The notes under the pieces are model-generated. The model searched no databases. It was not told the DNA's origin and saw nothing but the letters and a program-made list of their open reading frames with translations. Source: Rhodoferax sp. (GTDB lineage Bacteria > Pseudomonadota > Gammaproteobacteria > Burkholderiales > Burkholderiaceae_C). From it: a stretch of 64,000 nt of DNA. Shown piece after piece: positions 29,401-38,094 of the stretch; position 1 is the stretch's first letter, and every line of letters begins with the position of its first letter. The stretch spans positions 1-64,000 of the forward strand of contig NZ_JAQTMS010000009.1 in assembly GCF_028714215.1 (NCBI RefSeq). The letters run 5' to 3'. A program made the position numbers and the translations under genes.

Positions 29401-29792
29401 GCACACCCCGCAAACTGGACCCGGCCCTGCAATCCATGCTGCACGGCTTGGCAAGCACGGAGCAGCCGGACGTGGATGTACGCCGTGAAGCACGTGAGCA
29501 AAAGATAGAAGCCCTGCGCGACGGCTATCGCCGCATCCATGGCACCGACCCCTGTAGGTTTCGGCCAGGCGACTTGGTACGCTGGCAACCGGGCCTGAAA
29601 TACGTCAAGTGGCCGCAGTACGGTGAGACTGCCGTCGTGGTGGAATGCCTTGACCCGCCGGTCATGGACGACGTGTCCAGTAGCTTCACACCGTATTTTC
29701 GAGCGCCACAGACCCTGGTGCTGGGCTTGCAGCACGACAATGGCTTTCATTGCTGGCACTTCGATGGTCGGCGCTTTGAGCTGGTTCCGTAG
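29397..29792 (+). CDS. Small conserved-looking protein, paralog 2
   Basis: FRPGDLVRWQPGLKYVKWPQYGETAVVVECLDPPV; ATGA overlap with previous gene. Confidence 0.7.
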   Translation: MSTPRKLDPALQSMLHGLASTEQPDVDVRREAREQKIEALRDGYRRIHGTDPCRFRPGDLVRWQPGLKYVKWPQYGETAVVVECLDPPVMDDVSSSFTPYFRAPQTLVLGLQHDNGFHCWHFDGRRFELVP

Positions 29793-29823
29793 ACGTTGAC
29801 AATAGAACAAGGGGGAAATCACC

Positions 29824-31326
29824 GTGCGCACCTTTTCAAAATCCAAGCTGCTCGCCCTGCGCCAGTGCCCCAAACGCTTGTGGCTGGAAGTGCATCGCCC
29901 TGATTTGCGCGAAGACTCCGCCGCCACTCAGGCGAGCTTTCAGGTGGGTTTTCAGGTTGGCGACATTGCTCAGCGCCTCTATGACCCTGAGGGTCTTGGG
30001 GCGCTGATCGACGTAGCGGCTGACGGCTTTGACGCCGCCTTCAAACGCAGCGCAGAACTGCTCAGCTCCACCCGGCAACCCATCTTTGAAGCCGGGTTCT
30101 CCGCTGGCGGGGCCATGGCCTTCGCCGACGTCATGTTGCCGGTACAAGAAAATGGCAGCACGCTCTGGCGCATGGTTGAAGTCAAGTCCGCCACCAGCGT
30201 CAAGGACTACCACCGTGATGATCTGGCAGTGCAAGCCTTTGTTGCCCAGAACGCCGGCGTACCGCTACAGTCCATTGCCTTGGCGCACATTGACAGTTCA
30301 TGGACTTATCCGGGGGATGAGGATTACAGCGGACTACTGAAGGAAAATGACCTCACGGCAGAAGCCTTCTCACGCGGCGAAGAAGTGAGAGCCTGGATTG
30401 CCCAGGCGCAAAGCATTGACGCCATGCCAGCCGAGCCCGTCATGGAAACCGGTGCGCATTGCGACACACCCTATTCGTGCGGTTTTTATGACTATTGCAG
30501 CCGCGATGAGCCGAAAGCCGAATTCCCCATCTACTGGCTACCTCGCTTCGGTACCGCCAAAGTACGAGAGCTTGCCGAACTGGGCGTCAACGACCTCAGC
30601 GCCGTTGCAGACGACCTGCTCAACGCCAAGCAACAGCGGGTGAAAGCCCACACCCTTGCCGGCACCGTGTTCTTCGATACCGAGGGCGCCGCTGCCGACT
30701 TGGCAGTTCACAGCCTGCCCGCCTACTTTCTGGACTTCGAAACCATCCAGTTTGCCGTGCCCATCTGGAAGGGGACGCGCCCTTATCAGCAGAACACATT
30801 CCAGTTCAGCCTGCATACCCTGTCCGCATCAGGTCAGCTTGATCACACGGAATTTCTTGATATTTCCGGCAATGACCCAGCCGAACCCTTTATTAATGCG
30901 CTGATAGCCGCCTGCGGCGTTGAAGGGCCGGTGTATGTGTACAACGCCGGGTTTGAAATGGCGCGCATAAACGAGCTGGCCATCCGGTACCCGCAGTTCA
31001 GCGAAGCCCTGCTGGCCATCAATGCCCGGGTGGTCGATCTGTTGCCCATTGCGCGTGAACGCTACTACCACCCCAGCCAGCAAGGCAGTTGGAGTATCAA
31101 GAAGGTGCTGCCCGCTGTCGTGCCAGAACTCCGCTACGACGCGCTCGATGGCGTGCAGGATGGCGGCATGGCGATGGACGCTTTTCTGGAGGCCATTCAC
31201 CCGGACACCAGCGTCGAGCGCAAAGCACAGATCGAACAGCAACTGCTGGCCTACTGCAAGCTCGATACGTACGCCATGGTGCGCCTGTGGCAAGTGTTTG
31301 CCGGGCGCACCGACTTGAGCCTCTAA
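29824..31326 (+). CDS. DUF2779 domain protein (Cas4/RecB-like plus DEDD exonuclease-like regions)
   Basis: SKSKLLALRQCPKRLWLEVHRPDL; VEVKSAT; CDTPYSCGFYDYC; YFLDFETIQFAVPIWKGTRPYQQ; GTG start. Confidence 0.87.
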   Translation: MRTFSKSKLLALRQCPKRLWLEVHRPDLREDSAATQASFQVGFQVGDIAQRLYDPEGLGALIDVAADGFDAAFKRSAELLSSTRQPIFEAGFSAGGAMAFADVMLPVQENGSTLWRMVEVKSATSVKDYHRDDLAVQAFVAQNAGVPLQSIALAHIDSSWTYPGDEDYSGLLKENDLTAEAFSRGEEVRAWIAQAQSIDAMPAEPVMETGAHCDTPYSCGFYDYCSRDEPKAEFPIYWLPRFGTAKVRELAELGVNDLSAVADDLLNAKQQRVKAHTLAGTVFFDTEGAAADLAVHSLPAYFLDFETIQFAVPIWKGTRPYQQNTFQFSLHTLSASGQLDHTEFLDISGNDPAEPFINALIAACGVEGPVYVYNAGFEMARINELAIRYPQFSEALLAINARVVDLLPIARERYYHPSQQGSWSIKKVLPAVVPELRYDALDGVQDGGMAMDAFLEAIHPDTSVERKAQIEQQLLAYCKLDTYAMVRLWQVFAGRTDLSL

Positions 31327-31350
31327 TCAACGCATCAACCAAGTATCACC

Positions 31351-32316
31351 ATGCCCAAACGCCCTGATCCCCTGGATACGCTGCAACTGTCTATCGAGCT
31401 GCTGCACCGCATACCCAGGCGCCGTTCCATCAGCACAACAGAACTACACCAGCAGTTGAAGAATGCCGGCTTTGAGCGCCAGCCACGCACCATCCAGCGC
31501 ATGTTGGAAACGCTGTCAGAGGTCTTCAACATCGAGCGTGACGACAGCGCCAAACCCTACCGCTACTGCTGGAAGGAAAACGCCAAGGGTATTTCTCTTG
31601 GCGCCCTGAGCGCACAAGAGTCCTTGCTGCTCACGCTGGCCGAGCAACAGCTCAGCAGCCTGCTGCCGGTCAAGCTCATGAAATCAATGCAAGGCTTCTT
31701 CGCCCAGGCACGCGGCCAGTTGAACGAGAAAGGCGCGACCCTGCGCGAACGCCAATGGCTGGACAAAGTGCGCGTGGTCAGCACCAGCCAGCCGCTACTG
31801 CCACCCAAAGTTGACCCCGGCGCGTTTGAGCAGGTCAGCAATGCGCTCTACGCCAACCAGTGGCTGGACGTGGACTACAAGAACGCCGCTGGCAAAAGAG
31901 CGACTTCCAGAGTCATGCCCCTGGGTCTGGCACAACAAGGACCGCGCATGTACCTGGTTTGCCGGTTTGAAGGCTATGAAAACGAACGCTGCCTCGCGCT
32001 GCACCGCATCATCTCGGCCCAGGCATCGACGCTGACCTTTGAGCGCCCCAAGGAATTCAACCTGAAGAAGTTCGATGAAGACGGACGCTTTGGCTATGGC
32101 GACGGCAACAAAATCCGCTTGAGTTTCAGGATAGAGAAAGGGGCCGGACTGCACGTCGTGGAGTGCCCGCTGTCTGCGGATCAGAAGGTGGTGGAACTGG
32201 ATGGCACCTACGAGATTTCGGCAACGGTGGTGGACTCGGATATGCTGGACTGGTGGCTGCGGGGGTTTGGGGATGCGACGTGGGGTGTCAAAAGAGAAGC
32301 TGTAAAGAAACTTTGA
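31351..32316 (+). CDS. WYL-domain transcriptional regulator
   Basis: N-terminal HTH (RRRSISTTELHQQLKNAGFERQPRTIQRMLETL) and WYL-like core YANQWLDVDYKNAAGKR. Confidence 0.85.
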   Translation: MPKRPDPLDTLQLSIELLHRIPRRRSISTTELHQQLKNAGFERQPRTIQRMLETLSEVFNIERDDSAKPYRYCWKENAKGISLGALSAQESLLLTLAEQQLSSLLPVKLMKSMQGFFAQARGQLNEKGATLRERQWLDKVRVVSTSQPLLPPKVDPGAFEQVSNALYANQWLDVDYKNAAGKRATSRVMPLGLAQQGPRMYLVCRFEGYENERCLALHRIISAQASTLTFERPKEFNLKKFDEDGRFGYGDGNKIRLSFRIEKGAGLHVVECPLSADQKVVELDGTYEISATVVDSDMLDWWLRGFGDATWGVKREAVKKL

Positions 32317-32325
32317 AAGGGAAAA

Positions 32326-33024
32326 ATGATTGATCAAAAAAAGACGAAAGTCTGCGCCTATGTCATGACTGTGGATTCGGGATTCGCACCGAATCCGTTT
32401 CATGGTGTTTGTACTCTTGCGGTTTGCACACCAAATCATATGCGTGCAAACCTCGGCATTGATGACTGGATCGTTGGAATTGCGGGACAAGGCCTCCGTT
32501 CAAGGCTAGGAAAGTCTGATCAATGGAAAATAATTTATGCCATGAAGATCGGTGATAGACAGGATCTTGATAGCTATTACAACCATCCTGCGTATCTAGC
32601 AAAAATTCCAAAGCTAATTGGCTCAAGAATCGAGATGTGCGGGGATAACTTCTACAGACGTACGCCCGAGGGAATTAAGCACACTCGACAGACCAATAAT
32701 CATGAGGGAGACTTTGAAAAACAAGACACCAATGGTGATCGGGTTTTTATCGGAACAGAGTTTTACTACTTCGGATCGCTGGCCATAGAACTTCCGCAGA
32801 ACGAGTCATGGAGTAAGTTAATAGTCCAAAAATTTCAAAACTGCGCGGTTGGCCTTAGATATCTGCTTGGCGGATCTAGTCGCGAGCGGTGGGGAGAAGA
32901 TGAATTTGAAAAATTTCGAGACTTTCTTAAACAGCGGCAACTAAACTGGATTCCGAACCCCAAGGATTTCCCCCCTATGGAGAACCCGAAAAACCAAAAT
33001 ACTTGTCACTCCAAGTGTGCGTGA
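32326..33024 (+). CDS. Nmad2-type putative nucleotide-modification protein
   Basis: YVMTVDSGFAPNPFHGVCTLAVCTPNHMR...DDWIVGIAG. Confidence 0.75.
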   Translation: MIDQKKTKVCAYVMTVDSGFAPNPFHGVCTLAVCTPNHMRANLGIDDWIVGIAGQGLRSRLGKSDQWKIIYAMKIGDRQDLDSYYNHPAYLAKIPKLIGSRIEMCGDNFYRRTPEGIKHTRQTNNHEGDFEKQDTNGDRVFIGTEFYYFGSLAIELPQNESWSKLIVQKFQNCAVGLRYLLGGSSRERWGEDEFEKFRDFLKQRQLNWIPNPKDFPPMENPKNQNTCHSKCA

Positions 33025-33043
33025 TCAACATAGGATTGAGGCA

Positions 33044-33745
33044 ATGAAAATCCTCTTTTTGCGCGTTGGGATTGATCGCGGTTGCGGTGGCACTTTGTCT
33101 CCGCGATTCCAAAATGGAGCATTTGAGTACGTACCAATACCCGAGTCTTCAGAGTTGTCTGTGGGGCGCGGCGTAACGTACCCCGAACTGCCCGCCCGGC
33201 ATGGCGGCACGTTGGATAAGTACTCGGGCTCCACTAGCTACACACACTACGACCCCGAGTTTGAAACATTCACCTATGGTGAGCCCAGCGAGCCAAAGCG
33301 CTCGCAGTTACTTCGACTTACGGCGGGCGACAGACTTGTTTTCTACTCAGGTTTTCAGGGGCCGGATATCGCAAAAGGTACTTGCTTTGTCATTGGCTAT
33401 TTGACGGTTCGCGCGGTTCATCGCGCCCCCATGAATGAACCTTGGCCACCACCTTCGCTCGCCCATCTTCATCGGAACGCTCATTTCCGTCGTAAAAACC
33501 CAGAAGCCACTCTCGTCGTCGTTGAGGGTGAGCCATCAAGCTCTCGGCTGTTTACGAATGCACTACAACTTTCCGATGACCATCAACGGGTTTTAGCCGG
33601 TGTCGAGAGCGTTGTTGGCTTCGGTGGATCTGTCATGCGAGCTGTTGGCCGCTGGGTTCCAGAAAGTCATAACAACAAAGCGCTCGAGTGGCTTCGGAAG
33701 GATGATTTCCAGGCAAGTGAAGCGTTAATCTCGAATCAACATTAA
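33044..33745 (+). CDS. Nmad3-type putative nucleotide-modification protein
   Basis: MKILFLRVGIDRGCGGTLSPRFQNGAFEYVPIPES; DRLVFYSGF. Confidence 0.75.
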   Translation: MKILFLRVGIDRGCGGTLSPRFQNGAFEYVPIPESSELSVGRGVTYPELPARHGGTLDKYSGSTSYTHYDPEFETFTYGEPSEPKRSQLLRLTAGDRLVFYSGFQGPDIAKGTCFVIGYLTVRAVHRAPMNEPWPPPSLAHLHRNAHFRRKNPEATLVVVEGEPSSSRLFTNALQLSDDHQRVLAGVESVVGFGGSVMRAVGRWVPESHNNKALEWLRKDDFQASEALISNQH

Positions 33746-33756
33746 GGATATTTCAA

Positions 33757-34026
33757 ATGGGAACTAAATGTAAGTTTTGCGGCTCATCAAGTTTTGGAAC
33801 TACATCCAATTCTGGTCACCCAGATGGATGTCACGAACATACAGGCGTAGATTCCAAACATTGCGTATTCTGCAACTCAACCAGTTACGGAACCACGTCA
33901 AACTCGGGTCATCCAGATGGATGCCACAAACATGGAAGTGATGGACAGCATTGCATCTATTGTGGATCTACAAGCACCGGTACAACATCCAATGTCGGTC
34001 ATCCAAATAAGTGCCACGAAAGTTAG
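33757..34026 (+). CDS. Triple CxxC/HxxxxCH repeat mini-protein (putative zinc-binding)
   Basis: Three tandem units CxxCxSxSxGTTSNxGHPxxCH in 89 aa. Confidence 0.75.
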   Translation: MGTKCKFCGSSSFGTTSNSGHPDGCHEHTGVDSKHCVFCNSTSYGTTSNSGHPDGCHKHGSDGQHCIYCGSTSTGTTSNVGHPNKCHES

Positions 34027-34066
34027 CCAAGCGGTATGAACACATCGACTGCGTAGAAGTCCGCGC

Positions 34067-34190
34067 ATGTGGATTTCCTATAGCTCCTTCAGCCAATGCG
34101 GCAAAGCCCACAACGAAGATGCAGTGCTGCTCGCCGGCCGCGTGCATCAAGGCAGAGTACGTGAACATGGTGAGGTCGATACGACCCCTG
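34067..34190 (+). pseudogene. 5' fragment of a PP2C-type phosphatase gene
   Basis: MWISYSSFSQCGKAHNEDAVLLAGRVHQGRVREHGEVDT, then loss of family-like sequence. Confidence 0.5.
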
Positions 34191-34223
34191 GCCTGACCCC
34201 AGCCAATGGCACTTGGTTCAGAC

Positions 34224-35039
34224 CTAAAACTTCCCGTGCCTGCCACCGCCCGCGGCAAAGCGCAGCGCCCCTTGCAGACCTTCTTCAATGCACTGCTTGC
34301 CGCGCTGCCACTCCTGGTGCAGGGCTTGCGGCAGCGGCAGGTCCCACTGGGCGTAGGCGCTCAGGCGGTCGGCGCGCATGGTTTTTTGCGGAAAGTCGGC
34401 CAGTTGCTGCGCCAATGCCAGCGCAGCCTCCAGCGCCTGGCCGGTGGGCACGACGCGGTTGCACAAACCCATTTGCAACGCCTCGGCTGCTTCCACCTTG
34501 CGCCCGGTCAGGATCAAGTCCATGGCGTGACCCATGCCAATCAGGCGCGGCAGACGCACCGTGCCGCCATCGATCAGCGGCACGCCAAAGCGACGGCAGA
34601 AGACGCCGAAGTAGGCGTCCTGTTCCATCACCCGCATATCGCACCACAGCGCCAGTTCCATGCCGCCGGCCACCGCCGCACCACTGACCGCCGCAATCAC
34701 CGGCTTCGACAACAGCAAGCGCGACGGCCCCATGGGACCCAGCGGACCGGGCGGCACACAGTCTTGCGGTGAAAACTCAAGCCCCAGCAGCGGCCCCGCC
34801 TGATCGGTCTGGGCCTGTTGCGCCAGACGCGCGCCTGCCTGCAAATCCCAGCCGGCGCAAAAGTGGCCATGGGCGCCATGAAACACCGCGACCCGCGCAT
34901 GGTCATCGGCATCGAAGGCCAGAAAGGCGGCATGCAGCGCATGCGCGGTGGCGGCATCGACGGCATTGCGCACATCGGGCCGACTCAAAGTCACCACGCT
35001 GATAGCGCCATGTTGGCGAACTTCAACAGAGTTGTTCAT
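34224..35039 (-). CDS. Enoyl-CoA hydratase/isomerase family
   Basis: VVTLSRPDVRNAVD; GAAVAGGMELALWCDMRVM. Confidence 0.87.
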   Translation of the reverse strand: MNNSVEVRQHGAISVVTLSRPDVRNAVDAATAHALHAAFLAFDADDHARVAVFHGAHGHFCAGWDLQAGARLAQQAQTDQAGPLLGLEFSPQDCVPPGPLGPMGPSRLLLSKPVIAAVSGAAVAGGMELALWCDMRVMEQDAYFGVFCRRFGVPLIDGGTVRLPRLIGMGHAMDLILTGRKVEAAEALQMGLCNRVVPTGQALEAALALAQQLADFPQKTMRADRLSAYAQWDLPLPQALHQEWQRGKQCIEEGLQGALRFAAGGGRHGKF

Positions 35040-35171
35040 GACCCATATCATGACGCGTTTTTGCGCTTGTCCGGGTTCACTTGTCACCCGCCTGACACAC
35101 GTCGGTAAAAACCCTGTCAGCCCGAAGCGGGATTGCAGCTATAACCGTTGCACCATGCAACAGGAGAGCAA

Positions 35172-36047
35172 GTGCAGTTTTTACAACTGGTGATCAGCGG
35201 CATCGCGCAAGGGTGCATTTACGGCCTGATTGCGCTGGGCTTTGTGCTCATTTACAAAGCCACCGAGACCGTCAGCTTTGCGCAGGGCGAGCTGATGATG
35301 CTGGGCGCCTTCGGTGGCCTGGCGGCCATGACCATGCTGGGCTTTCCGTACTGGCTGTCGGTGATCAGCACCATCGCCGGCATGGCGCTGTTCGGCGTGC
35401 TGCTGGAGCGCCTGGTGATCCGTCCTATCCTGGGGCAACCGGCGTTTTCGGTCGTCATGCTGACCATCGGCATCGGCTACGTGATACGCGGTCTGATCAC
35501 CATGATTCCCAATATCGGGACCGAGACGCACACCCTGCCGGTGCCTTACAAAGACCAGGTCTGGAATGTGGCCGGACTGGTGCTCAACGTCGAGCAGATG
35601 GTGGTGATTGCCGCCACTGCCGTGCTGTGCCTTCTGCTGTACCTGCTGTTTCGCTACAGCAAGCTGGGCATTGCGATGCAGGCGGCATCGCAAAACCAGT
35701 TGGCCGCCTACTACATGGGTATCCCGGTGAAAAAGCTCAACGGCATCGCCTGGGGACTGGCCGCGGCGGTGGCGGCGATTGCCGGTCTGTTGCTGGCGCC
35801 TATTACTTTTGTGCACGCCAACATGGGTTTTATCGGCCTTAAAGCCTTTCCAGCGGCCGTGGTCGGTGGCTTCAGCAGCTTGCCCGGCGCCATCGTCGGC
35901 GGCCTGCTGATAGGCATTGTGGAATCGCTGTCGGGGTTTTATCTGCCGGATGGTTTCAAGGACACCGCCGCTTACATCGTGGTGCTCATCATGCTGGTCA
36001 TCAAGCCCACCGGCTTGTTCGGTGAGAAGCTCAGGAAAAAAGTCTAA
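35172..36047 (+). CDS. livH: Branched-chain amino acid-type ABC permease LivH
   Basis: GLIALGFVLIYKATETVSFAQGELMMLGAF; GTG start. Confidence 0.9.
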   Translation: MQFLQLVISGIAQGCIYGLIALGFVLIYKATETVSFAQGELMMLGAFGGLAAMTMLGFPYWLSVISTIAGMALFGVLLERLVIRPILGQPAFSVVMLTIGIGYVIRGLITMIPNIGTETHTLPVPYKDQVWNVAGLVLNVEQMVVIAATAVLCLLLYLLFRYSKLGIAMQAASQNQLAAYYMGIPVKKLNGIAWGLAAAVAAIAGLLLAPITFVHANMGFIGLKAFPAAVVGGFSSLPGAIVGGLLIGIVESLSGFYLPDGFKDTAAYIVVLIMLVIKPTGLFGEKLRKKV

Positions 36048-36108
36048 TAACCTTGCGGGACAGACCAAGAATGGCGCAGCCATTTTGCTCTGTCCTCAAC
36101 TGATCAAG

Positions 36109-37185
36109 ATGCGATTCATTTTTAAAACCGACTATGGGCAGGACATCAATCTTGCCAAGCATGGCGGGCACATCTTCTGGTACAGCGCACTGATGCTGGT
36201 TCTGATCGCTGCACCCTGGCTGGTGGCCGAGTACTGGCTGGCACAACTGACTTTTGTGCTGATCTATGCCATCGCCGGCTTGGGGCTGATGCTGCTGGCC
36301 GGCTTTACCGGCCTGTTCTCGCTGGGGCATGCGGCCTTTCTGGGCGTAGGCGCCTACAGCCAGGCGGTGTTGACCAATGCCGGCCTGCCGTTCCCTCTAG
36401 CCTTGGCTTGCGCGGCCGGCCTGTCGGCCGCGGTGGGTGTCGTGGTGGGCTTGCCGGCGCTGCGGGTCAAAGGCATTTACCTGGGCATGGCGACCCTGTC
36501 TTTCGGTTTCATCGTGGAGGAAGTGCTGGCGCGCTGGGAGTCCGTGACCGGCGGCAACGCCGGCATCCACATCAAAAACCCCGCCATTTTGAACTGGACG
36601 CTGAACTCCGGCGAAGAGTTTTATTTTCTTTGTCTGCTGATCACCGTGCTGGCCACGCTGGGCATTCTGAACCTGCTGCGCGCCCCCACCGGCCGCGCTT
36701 TTGTCGCCATTCGGGACTCGGAGATTTCAGCCCAGAGCATGGGCATTCACCTGGCGCGCTACAAGACGCTGTCGTTTGCCTTGTCAGCGGCGCTGGCCGG
36801 CGTCGCCGGCGCCCTGTACGCGCACAAGTTGCAGTTCATTTCACCCGACCAGTTCAACATTCTGCAATCGATAGACCTGCTGCTGATGATCGTGATTGGC
36901 GGTGTCGGCTCGGTCCATGGGGCCTTTCTGGGGGCCATCTTCCTGATCACCATGCCGCAAGTGATCGCCATGATCAAGGACTATTTGCCACCCACCATCG
37001 GCCAGGCGCCCGGCCTGCAAGGCCTGGTCTATGGCGTGGTGCTGGTGGCCTTTGTGCTGTTCGAGCCGCAGGGCTTGTATGGCCGCTGGCTGAAAATCCG
37101 CACCTACATGCAGATGTTCCCGTTCTACCGCAAAGGTATGTTCAAACGGCAGAAATCGTTCCAGAAATCGGACAGGCTGAAATGA
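36109..37185 (+). CDS. livM: ABC permease LivM
   Basis: FTGLFSLGHAAFLGVGAYSQAV; GVGSVHGAFLGA. Confidence 0.9.
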   Translation: MRFIFKTDYGQDINLAKHGGHIFWYSALMLVLIAAPWLVAEYWLAQLTFVLIYAIAGLGLMLLAGFTGLFSLGHAAFLGVGAYSQAVLTNAGLPFPLALACAAGLSAAVGVVVGLPALRVKGIYLGMATLSFGFIVEEVLARWESVTGGNAGIHIKNPAILNWTLNSGEEFYFLCLLITVLATLGILNLLRAPTGRAFVAIRDSEISAQSMGIHLARYKTLSFALSAALAGVAGALYAHKLQFISPDQFNILQSIDLLLMIVIGGVGSVHGAFLGAIFLITMPQVIAMIKDYLPPTIGQAPGLQGLVYGVVLVAFVLFEPQGLYGRWLKIRTYMQMFPFYRKGMFKRQKSFQKSDRLK

Positions 37186-38012
37186 CCAATCAGGTACTTC
37201 TCTCGGCCAAAGAACTGGGCGTGCGCTTTGGTGGCGTGCTGGCGGTCAACCGGGTCAGCTTCGATGTCAAACAAGGCGAGGTGTTCACCCTGATAGGCCC
37301 CAACGGCGCCGGCAAGACGACGGTCTTCAATCTGATCAGCCGCATCTACAACCCGACCAGCGGCACCATCGATTACCTGGGGCCGCAAGGCATGCTGTGC
37401 CTGACCGAACAGCCGCCGCAAAACGTGGCGGCGCTGGGTATTGCCCGCACTTTTCAGAACATCGAACTGTTCGAGCACGCCACCGTGCTGCACAACCTGT
37501 TGATCGGCCGCCACACGCAGCGCAAGACCGGACTCTGGCAAGACCTGTTCTTCACCGGGACGGCGCGCGCGGCCGAACTGCATGCGCGCGAAAAGGCCGA
37601 GGAAGTGATCGAGTTTCTCGATCTGCAACATCATCGCGACGCCATGGTGGCCGGCCTGCCCTATGGCGTGCGCAAGGTGGTCGAGATGGCGCGGGCCTTG
37701 TGCACGGAGCCGAAACTGCTGTTGCTCGATGAGCCTTCCTCGGGCCTGAATGTGGAGGAAACCGAAGACATGGCGTTCTGGATTGCCGACATCAAGAACG
37801 ACCTGGGCATCACGGTGCTGATGGTGGAACACGACATGACACTGGTCTCCAAGGTCTCGGACCGGGTACTGGCCATGAACCAGGGCGAAGTGCTGGCGAT
37901 GGGCACGCCGCGCGAGGTGCAAAACAACCCCGCGGTGATCGAGGCCTATCTGGGCTCGGTCGACGACGTCACTTCCCTGCGCCGGCAAACCACCCCGGAG
38001 GCGGCAGCATGA
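37182..38012 (+). CDS. livG: ABC ATP-binding protein LivG
   Basis: LIGPNGAGKTTVFNLI; ATG overlaps livM stop; upstream 258 codons of the listed ORF are a shadow of livM. Confidence 0.92.
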   Translation: MTNQVLLSAKELGVRFGGVLAVNRVSFDVKQGEVFTLIGPNGAGKTTVFNLISRIYNPTSGTIDYLGPQGMLCLTEQPPQNVAALGIARTFQNIELFEHATVLHNLLIGRHTQRKTGLWQDLFFTGTARAAELHAREKAEEVIEFLDLQHHRDAMVAGLPYGVRKVVEMARALCTEPKLLLLDEPSSGLNVEETEDMAFWIADIKNDLGITVLMVEHDMTLVSKVSDRVLAMNQGEVLAMGTPREVQNNPAVIEAYLGSVDDVTSLRRQTTPEAAA

Positions 38013-38023
38013 GCGCCGCGCCG

Positions 38024-38091
38024 GGCCGCCCCAAGCAAGCTCGCGCCCCCTCGGGGGGCAGCGCAGTACGCGCAGCGACAAGCGTGGGGGC
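38024..38091 (+). repeat. Dispersed repeat GGCCGCCCCAAGC...CCCCTCGGGGGGCAGCGCAG...AAGCGTGGGGG, copy 1
   Basis: Second copy at 57155-57222. Confidence 0.85.
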
Positions 38092-38094
38092 ATC

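Noticed and set aside
34140-34200. RAYT/REP transposase remnant suggested by GACCCC...CTGACCCC
   Set aside because: Only a few bases resemble the pattern and no transposase motif is present; the PP2C 5' reading explains the segment better.
36408-37181. N-terminal 258 codons of the 534-aa ORF ending in LivG
   Set aside because: Out-of-frame shadow of livM; LivG starts at ATG 37182 overlapping the livM stop.
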